NCBI GenBank assembly: GCA_029262635.1
Contig: JAJCZA010000005.1
Location: 248,001-312,000 of the forward strand
Length of the DNA stretch: 64,000 nt
Reading direction: 5' to 3'
DNA from: Vampirovibrionales bacterium
GTDB taxonomy: Bacteria; Cyanobacteriota; Vampirovibrionia; Vampirovibrionales; Vampirovibrionaceae
Shown here one piece after another: positions 42,797-50,851 of this stretch. The first letter of the stretch is position 1; every line of letters starts with the position of its first letter. The translations under genes and the position numbers were made by a program. The notes below the pieces were generated by a model that worked only from the letters and a program-made list of their open reading frames with translations, did not search any database and was not told the origin of the DNA.

Positions 42797-42949
42797 ATGA
42801 ATCATCAAAAACACCCTATAAAAAAAGAAGGCCCAAAAGTTATTACATTGGCCGCATTAAGAGAACCTGATCAGTCGTTGGCCATTCCCTTTGTTCTCTC
42901 CAGCGGGCTTTTTGGATTTATGTTTATGGCCATCGCTCTCTTTCAATAG
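42797..42949 (+). CDS. Single-pass membrane microprotein (50 aa)
   Basis: A 50-codon gene. The N-terminal 28 residues are basic and polar (MNHQKHPIKKEGPKVITL), followed by a C-terminal membrane helix (IPFVLSSGLFGFMFMAIALF). GGAG lies 12 bases upstream. The orientation suggests a tail-anchored protein. It is between the cyclase and gcvT. Not recognised. Confidence 0.5.
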   Translation: MNHQKHPIKKEGPKVITLAALREPDQSLAIPFVLSSGLFGFMFMAIALFQ

Positions 42950-42973
42950 ATTTTTTTAATTTTTTGGATTAAA

Positions 42974-43041
42974 TTGACAAGCCCTCCCACCTGTTCGACA
43001 ATGAAAACAGGTTGACAGAGCAAAGCAACACGACTTTGTTC
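42974..43041 (+). promoter_or_regulatory. Promoter and dyads upstream of gcvT
   Basis: TTGACA (42974-42979) with GACAAT (42997-43002) at 17 bases is the best promoter. ACCTGTT (42989-42995) and AACAGGT (43006-43012) are a 7-bp inverted repeat straddling the -10, a likely repressor site. A hairpin GAGCAAAG/CTTTGTTC (43018-43041) lies in the early leader. No glycine riboswitch pattern was seen. Confidence 0.55.
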
Positions 43042-43063
43042 TGTAAAAAAGGCGGGACTTTTC

Positions 43064-44236
43064 ATGACCATGGCAACACTTAAAAACACCCCATTATCCA
43101 CTGTTCATAGTGAAGCAGGCGCAAAAATGGTCGACTTCTCTGGCTGGAACATGCCCTTGCAGTTCAGCAAAGTTCTGGAAGAGCACCATCAGGTCCGAAA
43201 TAGCGTGGGACTCTTTGACATTTCCCACATGGGTCTGGTTTCTGTCACCAGCACACAAGGTCACCCACAACACGTTTTGGATTTTCTCAACACTCTGGTG
43301 CCGCAGGATCTATCCACACTTTATCCGGGTAAAGCGGTTTACACCCAGTTTTTAAACGAGCAGGGCGGAATTATTGACGACATTATCGTCTACATGCTAC
43401 CGGAAGGCGTTTGCTTACCCGGCTTTTCGGATTTTCTCGTCATTTGCAACGCCGGTAACACGGATATCGATTTGCAATGGATGAAGCAACACCAGCCGGA
43501 CACCATTCAAATCAAGCTTCAAGCCGATTATTCACTTTTAGCGCTTCAGGGGCCTGCCTTCGCAGCAGTTTTAAACCGACTCGGTATTGCACCAGAAACC
43601 TTGCCTAAACGGTTCCATCTGGCTCAGCAATGCCTGTCCCTATTGTCGCCTGGACCCATTGACGTTATAACCTGCCGAACCGGCTACACCGGTGAAGACG
43701 GCGTTGAATTAATTGTTCCTAACCGTTCCGTCGAAGACGTTTGGCAGGAACTTTTAAAAGCAGGTCAGCCGGAACACATTTGTCCCGTTGGTCTTGCCGC
43801 ACGAGACACCCTTCGTATTGAGGCCGCCTATCCACTTCATGGCCATGACATTTCCGTCGATTACACCCCCTTTGAAGCTGGGCTAGGCTGGTCCGTTAAA
43901 AAACTAGATAAACCCGGTGATTTCATTGGGAAAGCAGCCTTACGCCAGCAGAAAGCCCAAGGACTCAACCGAAAGTTTTATTGTTTTAAACTGGATAAAC
44001 GCACCATTGCCCGGCAAAACGATCTTATCCTAAACGATGCCGGTCAGGAAATCGGAATCGTAACCAGTGGCTCCATTTCACCCACACTCGGCGAACCCAT
44101 TGCCATGGGATACCTTAAAATAAATACCTCAAATTCCCCATCGAATAATTATCAACCCGGTGATAAAATACAAATACAGATTCGGGGCAAGGCTGTGGAT
44201 GCCCATATCGTAAGCCGGCCTTTTCTAAAAAATTAA
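43064..44236 (+). CDS. gcvT: Glycine cleavage system T protein (aminomethyltransferase)
   Basis: Transfers the methylene group from the aminomethyl-lipoyl arm of H protein to tetrahydrofolate, releasing ammonia. The 390-residue product has LSTVHSEAGAKMVDFSGWNMPLQF split by its opening helix, VGLFDISHMG, YTQFLNEQGGIIDDIIVYM with the folate-contacting Asp, and CRTGYTGEDGVEL and GLAARDTLRIEA. It starts the gcv cluster. The ATG at 43064 follows GGCGGGA by 6 bases; a second ATG two codons later is possible. Confidence 0.96.
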   Translation: MTMATLKNTPLSTVHSEAGAKMVDFSGWNMPLQFSKVLEEHHQVRNSVGLFDISHMGLVSVTSTQGHPQHVLDFLNTLVPQDLSTLYPGKAVYTQFLNEQGGIIDDIIVYMLPEGVCLPGFSDFLVICNAGNTDIDLQWMKQHQPDTIQIKLQADYSLLALQGPAFAAVLNRLGIAPETLPKRFHLAQQCLSLLSPGPIDVITCRTGYTGEDGVELIVPNRSVEDVWQELLKAGQPEHICPVGLAARDTLRIEAAYPLHGHDISVDYTPFEAGLGWSVKKLDKPGDFIGKAALRQQKAQGLNRKFYCFKLDKRTIARQNDLILNDAGQEIGIVTSGSISPTLGEPIAMGYLKINTSNSPSNNYQPGDKIQIQIRGKAVDAHIVSRPFLKN

Positions 44237-44276
44237 CTCATTTCCCTAAATGTTAGACAAAGGACAACCAATAACT

Positions 44277-44687
44277 ATGAGTAGCTTTATTAAAGACATC
44301 ATCCCGGAAGAGGGGCGTCTGCTTGAAACCCATGAATACGTATTAATTGGCGACGAAGACGACCGAGTTCGGGTGGGTATTAGCCATTTTGCCGCCGAAT
44401 CGTTGGGTGATGTGGTTTTTGTAGAACTCCCGGAAATTGGCCTAACCCTTGAAAAGGGCGACCCTTTTGGTTCCATCGAATCTGTTAAAGCCGCATCAGA
44501 CCTTTACTCGCCTGTTGGTGGCGAAGTGGTGGCTATCAACATGAAGCTTGAAGAAGAGCCCGAACTGGTCAACGACAACTGCTATGGCGATGGCTGGATG
44601 ATTGAGATTCAACTTAGCAACCCGGAAGAATTGAATGAATTAATGGAGCCAGAAGCTTACTTCAAGTTTCTGGATAACACCCAATAA
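44277..44687 (+). CDS. gcvH: Glycine cleavage system H protein
   Basis: The lipoyl carrier that shuttles the aminomethyl group between P, T and L proteins. The protein of about 136 residues has HEYVLIGDEDDRVRVGISHFA, LGDVVFVELPEIG, and the lipoylation site Lys in IESVKAASDLYSPVGG. The start at 44277 (MSSFIKDIIPEE) follows AAGGA by about 12 bases; an upstream ATG at 44250 would add nine unrelated residues. It is 40 bases after gcvT. Confidence 0.96.
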   Translation: MSSFIKDIIPEEGRLLETHEYVLIGDEDDRVRVGISHFAAESLGDVVFVELPEIGLTLEKGDPFGSIESVKAASDLYSPVGGEVVAINMKLEEEPELVNDNCYGDGWMIEIQLSNPEELNELMEPEAYFKFLDNTQ

Positions 44688-44748
44688 ACCTTGAAAACTC
44701 GATAAAAACTTAATCCGGCTGGATCGGGTTAATAAACATTACAAGACA

Positions 44749-44786
44749 AGAAGGCCTTTCCTACCGGGGACAGACCTTCTTTTTTC
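44749..44786 (+). terminator. Terminator between gcvH and gcvPA
   Basis: AGAAGGCCT pairs with AGACCTTCT (one mismatch) around a 14-base loop and runs directly into TTTTTT. A second hairpin, TTAATCCG/CGGGTTAA, precedes it at 44710-44732. It can end the gcvT-gcvH transcript or act as a partial terminator lowering gcvP expression. Confidence 0.7.
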
Positions 44787-44849
44787 CATGTTCAGCCAAT
44801 GTCTTTCATTGACCTACACCGGTTTTACGACTATATTCAGAGGGAAAGA

Positions 44850-46313
44850 ATGAGAAGAGATTACACCAACCCATCGGGAGCATTGACCGATCAGATGACA
44901 AATTTTCTCCCCCACACACCCGCCGATCGTCAGGCCCTGTGTGATGCCATTGGCATCACCTCACCGGAAGCACTTTTTGAGGATATTCCCGAATCCCTCC
45001 GCTCCCAACTGACCTATACGGTTCTCCCTCAACACGGCTTAAGCGAACAGGAACTCATGGAGGAACTTAAAACACTCGCCGATAACAATCAGGCCAACGG
45101 ATTTGCCAATTTCCTCGGCGGCGGCGCTTACCCTCGATTTATTCCCATGGGCGTCAACACCATCGCCAACCGTTCCGAATTTTATACCGCCTACACCCCT
45201 TACCAGCCTGAGATGAGCCAAGGCACCCTGCAGGTCGGGTTTGAGTTTCAGACCATGATCAGCGAACTGACCGGCATGGATGTGGCCAACGCCGCCGTTT
45301 ACGATGGCGGCACCGCCGTATCAGAAGCGGCGTTTATGGCGGTTCGAATCAAACGACGCAAAAAAATTCTCATCGCCAAAACCGTTCACCCTCAACACCG
45401 AGAAATTTTGGCCACCTATGTAGAAGGTCTCGGCGAAGTGACCGTCGAAACGTTTGATCCCGCTCATCTAGATCAAACCCTGAACACACTGGATGAAAAA
45501 GAAGCTAAAACCGTTGCCTGCGTTATTCTCCAACAACCCAACTACTTCGGCTCTCTTGAAACAACTCAGAACATTCAGGATTTTTGTCAGCAAAGCGGCG
45601 CATTATTTATTGTTTCCGCTGACCCTGTTTCCCTCGGGTTGCTAAAAGCCCCCAGCGATTACGGAGCCGATATTGTGGTAGGTGATATTCAACCGTTGGG
45701 TAATCACTTGGCCTATGGCGGCCCGTATGGTGGCTATATGGCTTGCAAGCAAAAATATATGCGTCAACTCCCCGGCCGTCTGGTGGGTCGAACCACCGAT
45801 CGGAAGGGACGCCCCTGCTATACTCTAACCCTGCAAACCCGGGAACAGCATATTCGGCGTGCCAAAGCCACCAGCAACATTTGCACCAGCCAAACCCTGA
45901 ATGTCTTAAAAGCCACAGTTTATCTGGCCTTACTCGGGCCTCAAGGGCTTAAGCACCTAGCCCACCTCTCCGTCCAACGGGCCCATTATCTGGCAGAACG
46001 CCTGGTCCAACTCGACGGTGTTGAGCTACTCCACCCAAAACAGCCCTTCTTCTCGGAGTTTGCACTCACCCTGCCGGTTCCTGTCAAACCCGTGTTGGAT
46101 AGCCTAAACACCCATCGCATTCTGGGTGGCTTGCCCCTAGCCGACGAGTACCCTGAGCATCCCAACAGCTTGCTAATTTCCGTAACGGAGCTCAATACCC
46201 CAGAACAATTGGAACAATACATCCGTTTTTTTTCTCAAGCTCTTTCCTTGACCCGGCCTGACTCACAGGCCGGGGTATCCACCTCACCAGCGTTGGAGGC
46301 GTACTCATCATGA
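44850..46313 (+). CDS. gcvPA: Glycine decarboxylase P protein, subunit 1
   Basis: N-terminal half of the two-subunit PLP glycine decarboxylase. HTPADRQALCDAIGI, FEDIPESL, NFLGGGAYPRFIP, EFYTAYTPYQPEMSQGTLQ and YDGGTAVSEAAFMA are diagnostic. The start was set at ATG 44850 (AGAGGG 6 bases before); ATG 44799 is also in frame and would add 17 residues, and 44895 is a shorter option. Product about 487 residues, slightly longer than the usual 450. Its last four bases overlap the gcvPB start. Confidence 0.94.
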   Translation: MRRDYTNPSGALTDQMTNFLPHTPADRQALCDAIGITSPEALFEDIPESLRSQLTYTVLPQHGLSEQELMEELKTLADNNQANGFANFLGGGAYPRFIPMGVNTIANRSEFYTAYTPYQPEMSQGTLQVGFEFQTMISELTGMDVANAAVYDGGTAVSEAAFMAVRIKRRKKILIAKTVHPQHREILATYVEGLGEVTVETFDPAHLDQTLNTLDEKEAKTVACVILQQPNYFGSLETTQNIQDFCQQSGALFIVSADPVSLGLLKAPSDYGADIVVGDIQPLGNHLAYGGPYGGYMACKQKYMRQLPGRLVGRTTDRKGRPCYTLTLQTREQHIRRAKATSNICTSQTLNVLKATVYLALLGPQGLKHLAHLSVQRAHYLAERLVQLDGVELLHPKQPFFSEFALTLPVPVKPVLDSLNTHRILGGLPLADEYPEHPNSLLISVTELNTPEQLEQYIRFFSQALSLTRPDSQAGVSTSPALEAYSS

Positions 46314-47806
46314 CCACCCAAGCCACCCCAGAGCCTTTAGCACCCCTTGAGCGCTCCCTATTCGAAAAATCCTCCCCCGGCCATCGGGGTCTGAGCCTCC
46401 CAGCAACGGGGGTTCCTGAACAGCCTCTTGACCAGCTTTTGCCTCCTGAATTACAACGAAAAGAATCCGCCAAACTCCCGGAGCTGGCCCAACTGGATAT
46501 TATTCGCCATTTTGTCCGACTTTCTAAATTGAACCACTCTATTGATGATGATTTTTACCCGCTGGGTTCCTGCACCATGAAATACAACCCCAAGGTCTGT
46601 GATTACTACGGCATGCTGGACGGACTGACTCAACTTCATCCCCGAACCCCCGATCATTTAAGCCAAGGGACCTTAGAAATTATTTATACCCTCCAGCAGT
46701 ATCTGGCGGACATTACCGGATTCCATCAGGTTAGCCTTCAACCGGCCGCCGGTGCGCAAGGTGAACTCGTCGGCATGATGATGATCAAAGCTCATTTCAA
46801 AAAGATTGGCGAAACCCAGCGAACCGAAGTCATTATCCCGGATTCCGCCCACGGCACAAACCCGGCTTCAGCAGCTATGTGTGGCTTTAAGGTGCTGGAA
46901 CTTAAAAGTGCTGAGAATGGTCTTGTGGATGTGGTCGGATTAAAGACTCTGTTGTCAGAGAAAACAGCCGCCGTTATGCTCACCAATCCCAGCACACTAG
47001 GCTTGTTCGAAAGAGATATTCTGGAAATCACCCAAACCGTCCATGATGCGGGCGGCCTGCTCTATTACGACGGCGCTAACCTAAATGCCGTTATGGGACA
47101 AGCCAAACCCGCCGACATGGGCTTTGATGTCATGCACATCAACACCCATAAAACGTTTGCAACACCTCATGGTGGTGGTGGCCCCGGTTGCGGACCGGTC
47201 GCAACAACGCCGTTACTCGCACCTTACCTACCCTCGCCCATTGTCGCCTTTGACAATGGACAGTATACTCTCCACAACAACCGCCCCGATTCCATTGGGC
47301 GTGTTAAGACCTTTAACGGCAATTTTGAAATGATGGCGCGTGCGTTTACCTATATTTCGGCTTACGGCGCTAAGGGACTGGCCCAAGTGACTCAAGATGC
47401 CGTCTTAAACGCTAATTACATCAGAAAACAACTGGAAGCTACCTATGAAATTCCTTATGATCAGGTATGCAAACACGAATTCGTCATGAACAGCCACCGT
47501 CAGAAAAAATATGATGAAAGACTAAACACCATGGCCATCGCCAAACGCCTGATGGATTACGGCATTCATCCGATGACTGTTTATTTTCCACTCATTGCCC
47601 ATGAAGCCATGATGGTAGAGCCAACAGAAACCGAATCCAAAGAAACGCTGGATCGCTTTATTGACGTTATGAGACAAATTGACGCCGAGTGCCGTAACAG
47701 TCCTGAGTTAATCCTCAATGCGCCTCACACAACCCCCGTTCAAAAGGTCGACGAAGTGTCTGCCGCTCGAAACCCGGATCTCAATTTTTACTGTTGCCCA
47801 ATTTAA
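46310..47806 (+). CDS. gcvPB: Glycine decarboxylase P protein, subunit 2
   Basis: C-terminal half of the glycine decarboxylase, carrying the PLP lysine in INTHKTFATPHGGGGPG. The 498-residue product also has DDFYPLGSCTMKYNPKVC, SLQPAAGAQGELVGMM, PDSAHGTNPASAAMCGF and MTNPSTLGLFE-like MLTNPSTLGLFERDI. It shares the ATGA overlap with gcvPA, so the two subunits are translated in balance. The complex decarboxylates glycine and passes the aminomethyl group to GcvH. Confidence 0.97.
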   Translation: MTTQATPEPLAPLERSLFEKSSPGHRGLSLPATGVPEQPLDQLLPPELQRKESAKLPELAQLDIIRHFVRLSKLNHSIDDDFYPLGSCTMKYNPKVCDYYGMLDGLTQLHPRTPDHLSQGTLEIIYTLQQYLADITGFHQVSLQPAAGAQGELVGMMMIKAHFKKIGETQRTEVIIPDSAHGTNPASAAMCGFKVLELKSAENGLVDVVGLKTLLSEKTAAVMLTNPSTLGLFERDILEITQTVHDAGGLLYYDGANLNAVMGQAKPADMGFDVMHINTHKTFATPHGGGGPGCGPVATTPLLAPYLPSPIVAFDNGQYTLHNNRPDSIGRVKTFNGNFEMMARAFTYISAYGAKGLAQVTQDAVLNANYIRKQLEATYEIPYDQVCKHEFVMNSHRQKKYDERLNTMAIAKRLMDYGIHPMTVYFPLIAHEAMMVEPTETESKETLDRFIDVMRQIDAECRNSPELILNAPHTTPVQKVDEVSAARNPDLNFYCCPI

Positions 47807-47820
47807 TCAGAGACTTTAAC

Positions 47821-48369
47821 TTACTCGTACCCCAGTTCAGTCATCCCCGCTGTTGCATCCGCCGGGCGGACTTTAACCGGTGGGACATTGCTCGCCTTAA
47901 CCGTATCCTTATAGAACGCTTTAGTCTTCTGCGTCACTTCTCGGGCCGATTCTTTCGCCTGATTAATTCCCACAGCATACTGCGCTAAAATATCCGAAGC
48001 CTCTTCATCCGTTATGGAGCCGGCCGCCTTTAACGCCGCGGCCTGAGCGACAAATTGGTTTCGCTCCTGTTCCAACATTAAAGCCTGATTCTTAGAGCTA
48101 ATCCCTGTCTTGTAAGCTGTCATCTTTGAACTCGGCGCATTTTGAGCCGCCTCTTGCGCTCTCGACAATGAGTCGTTATTCAACGTAATACCACCCACGG
48201 CCCCAGCAAAAGCAGTTTCATTCAGGTTATCAAAAAACCGTTTTTGTGCTCGCATCTCGGCATACGTCGGTGCCTTCGGGGGGCCCTCTGGACTCGTAGC
48301 ACTTTTGGGCTGACCCGAATTAGCAAACGTACCGGATACAAAACTGGCGACCTGGCTTAAGGCAGACAT
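47821..48369 (-). CDS. Hypothetical Ala/Gln-rich helical protein
   Basis: A 182-residue protein rich in Ala, Gln, Ser and Lys. It looks mostly helical, with a likely coiled-coil stretch (LMLEQERNQFVAQAAALKAAG) and no cysteines, signal peptide or membrane segment. Not recognised. It resembles the protein at 61081-61512 in composition, but I see no clear alignment. It stands alone, facing gcvPB. Confidence 0.6.
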   Translation of the reverse strand: MSALSQVASFVSGTFANSGQPKSATSPEGPPKAPTYAEMRAQKRFFDNLNETAFAGAVGGITLNNDSLSRAQEAAQNAPSSKMTAYKTGISSKNQALMLEQERNQFVAQAAALKAAGSITDEEASDILAQYAVGINQAKESAREVTQKTKAFYKDTVKASNVPPVKVRPADATAGMTELGYE

Positions 48370-48514
48370 ACGCTTAAATTACTCTCGCTCTCTTCTTTCG
48401 AGTTCAAAACACATTCGTCACAACTGAAGAATGGCAATACTCTATCTCACACTACTAAAATAAAAACAATTTTAAGGCCCTGATTGATCGCCGCGCCTCA
48501 CTTGTTACATTTTT

Positions 48515-49192
48515 TTACAAGAGCGAGTAGTTCTGCCATGCTTTAACCATGGGGTGCGAGGCATTCAACTTCCGATCATCCAATACGGGCAAGGCGTAGA
48601 GATAAGGCACTTCAAGAAAATTCTCAAACACCCACGGTAAGCTCTCAATAGCCAAATCGTCGGTTTCTGACGGCATATTGGAAATCACCACCCCTTTCAG
48701 CTCAATTTCTCGATGTTCCAAAGCGTCTACGGTGAGCAAAGTATGGTTGATAGTTCCCAAATCTGGACGAGTAACCAATAAAACCGGCAGATCCAGTCGT
48801 TCTATTAGGTCCACCAATTCAACACCATCTGCCAACGGAACCCGAACACCGCCCACGCCTTCCACAATTACCACTTCGTATTGAGCCTGAAGGGCTTTCA
48901 GCCTAAACTCAATGACATCCAAATCCACCGGGTCCGTTTCCATAACCGCTGTGGCAACAAACGGGGCTACCGGAGGGATCGTATTATAGCTATTCGCCGT
49001 ATCCACCGGAGTTTCTAGCAGAGAGTTCACCATCTCCAGATCCGAAACAATCTCCAATGAGGGCGAACCTGTTTGGATTGGTTTATACACACAAACCGAC
49101 CGGCCTCCCGCCTGAACAACTGCAGCGAGTAAGGCGGTTACCCTAGTCTTTCCGACACCTGTGTCCGTACCGGCAATAAATAACGAGGCCAT
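48515..49192 (-). CDS. bioD: Dethiobiotin synthetase
   Basis: Closes the ureido ring of dethiobiotin using ATP and CO2, the second-last step of biotin synthesis. The 225-residue product has the P-loop GTDTGVGKTRVTALLA at the N-terminus, VYKPIQTGS, VEGVGGVRVPL (Walker B-like glycine-rich loop) and VTRPDLGTINHTLLTVDAL. No other biotin gene lies in the window. It starts 8 bases after the oxidoreductase gene and is likely co-transcribed with it. Confidence 0.93.
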   Translation of the reverse strand: MASLFIAGTDTGVGKTRVTALLAAVVQAGGRSVCVYKPIQTGSPSLEIVSDLEMVNSLLETPVDTANSYNTIPPVAPFVATAVMETDPVDLDVIEFRLKALQAQYEVVIVEGVGGVRVPLADGVELVDLIERLDLPVLLVTRPDLGTINHTLLTVDALEHREIELKGVVISNMPSETDDLAIESLPWVFENFLEVPYLYALPVLDDRKLNASHPMVKAWQNYSLL

Positions 49193-49199
49193 TGAACGC

Positions 49200-50207
49200 T
49201 TAACTCACAGCGCTGGCCGGTTGACGAGAACCTTCCAGCGAGTACAACGGCATCAGATCCGCAGAGGTAACCAAACCACGGATCCCTTTTCTGTGCATCT
49301 GGATTCCTCGAAGAAGGAAACCAAGAGCCGGGCCGCAAACGTTATCCACCATAGTGGTTTCATCGCTCAAGACAAATTGGTGACTGCCTGTAACACCCGA
49401 AACCGTCCGACCTGTCACAGTCACAGTCGTACTAACCGGTTTTTTCGCATGGCGGGTATCTACTAGTCCACCGACCGTCACTCGATCTCGTGAGCACACA
49501 CCAGCCAGTTCCAGGATAATGTCATCGGCATGTTCCATGCCTTTCAGTTCAATCAGGCCATTTCGACGATTCAACTCCTCTTCTACCGCTTCATCGCTCA
49601 TGTTCGCCACTTTTTCCACATCAAAGCCTTCCAGGTGAATTAAATCCTCTCGAATCGTAGCTTTATAGGATTCCCAACAGGAAATCCCCACACCAAAATG
49701 CACATCCACCGATTCGACTTCCACAAACGATTGGGCCGCCACGGCTGCCACTGTGGTTAAGAAACCAGGGGTCGCCCCCGCTCCTGTAATATAGAGGGTA
49801 CCGCTTTGTTCAATCACATCATCCATGGCCAACAGATGTTCAACAGCCTGCGTACGCTTTAAAGCATCTACAAATACACCTTTAAACGGCGTTTCCCCCA
49901 GAATTTGACGCACTGTGCTGGCAAAAAACTCGACCGGTAAATTAGGGAGCGCCATAAAAATAGCATCGATAGAATCACCATGGGTTTTCAACAGATCCAT
50001 AATCGCCTGCGCCGAAGGAATGCCGCATTCAGGGTAATTCGCCACCGTCGCCAAAGGCTCAATGGTCTCCAACCTAAGTCCTTCCGCATCATAGCAATAG
50101 CCCTGACTATCGGCCATGGCCACCAGTTGAAATTCTGATTTATGCTGAACCACACGAGCCATCCCTTTGCCTAAACCACCGGCACCTAAAATCGCAAATC
50201 GAATCAT
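49200..50207 (-). CDS. Saccharopine dehydrogenase-like oxidoreductase
   Basis: A 335-residue NAD(P)-binding protein. The N-terminal Rossmann motif is LGAGGLGKGMARVV. IFMALPNLPVEFF, VFVDALKRTQAVEHLL, YITGAGATPGFLTTVAAVAAQSFVEVESV split before its strand, and HADDIILELAGVCSRDRVTVGG follow a conserved group I associate with cyanobacteria and annotate only as saccharopine dehydrogenase-like. The substrate is unknown. It is operonic with bioD, which might hint at a link to biotin or amino-acid metabolism, but neighbourhood is the only support. Confidence 0.8.
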   Translation of the reverse strand: MIRFAILGAGGLGKGMARVVQHKSEFQLVAMADSQGYCYDAEGLRLETIEPLATVANYPECGIPSAQAIMDLLKTHGDSIDAIFMALPNLPVEFFASTVRQILGETPFKGVFVDALKRTQAVEHLLAMDDVIEQSGTLYITGAGATPGFLTTVAAVAAQSFVEVESVDVHFGVGISCWESYKATIREDLIHLEGFDVEKVANMSDEAVEEELNRRNGLIELKGMEHADDIILELAGVCSRDRVTVGGLVDTRHAKKPVSTTVTVTGRTVSGVTGSHQFVLSDETTMVDNVCGPALGFLLRGIQMHRKGIRGLVTSADLMPLYSLEGSRQPASAVS

Positions 50208-50310
50208 GACGCAGACTATCCTCTCCGTTCAGTTAGTACGTTTTGTTAAAGTGGTTTCAGTGTAAAAAAAAGACAAGGGAGATTCAATGCGCTTCATTAT
50301 TTATTATCTT

Positions 50311-50805
50311 CTAAGTCATGGCCATGCGGCTATGTTGATGGTGACACAAGGCTAATCCCAATCCATCCGCCGCATCGTCTGGACGAGGAATCGTCCCTAA
50401 AACCAAAATTTGTGCCACCATCTCTTGCACTTCTCTTTTTTTCGCCTTTCCACTCCCAGTAATCGCTTGCTTCACCTGCATCGGCGTGTATTCCGCATAC
50501 GGAATCCCCTGTGTGTGAACCGCCAACAAAACCACCCCTCGAGCCTGTGTCACCGGCACCATGGTTTTCATGTTCTTAAAAAAGAAAATCTGCTCCACCG
50601 AGACCACATCCGGTTGATACCGATGCAAAACCGAGGTCAAATCCTCATAAATTTCTTGTAGCCTTGCCCCGTCTGACTTATCCTTGGACGTGGTAATCAC
50701 GCCCCATTCTGGGTTTTCATACACACCGAGCGACGTAACGTCAATAACGCCAAAGCCAACAATGCCAATGCCGGGATCAATACCTAAAATTCTCATCCAT
50801 TTCAT
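50311..50805 (-). CDS. ruvC: Crossover junction endodeoxyribonuclease RuvC
   Basis: Dimeric nuclease that resolves Holliday junctions. The 164-residue protein has MRILGIDPGIGIVGFGV (first catalytic Asp), VVSVEQIFFFKNMKT (Glu), AITGSGKAKKREVQEMVA and DAADGLGLALCHH (last Asp residues). The start at 50805 gives GGGGGCGAG about 11 bases upstream; ATG 50796 is equally plausible by homology. The frame continues to 50874 without a good start. It is divergent from lnt with 46 bases between starts. Confidence 0.95.
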   Translation of the reverse strand: MKWMRILGIDPGIGIVGFGVIDVTSLGVYENPEWGVITTSKDKSDGARLQEIYEDLTSVLHRYQPDVVSVEQIFFFKNMKTMVPVTQARGVVLLAVHTQGIPYAEYTPMQVKQAITGSGKAKKREVQEMVAQILVLGTIPRPDDAADGLGLALCHHQHSRMAMT

Positions 50806-50851
50806 TAAACGGGTTCTCGCCCCCAAAAGCAAGTCGAAGGAGCCTACCTTC

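Noticed and set aside
42950-43063. Glycine riboswitch upstream of gcvT
   Set aside because: The 114-bp gap is too short and lacks the conserved core elements; only a promoter and short dyads are present.
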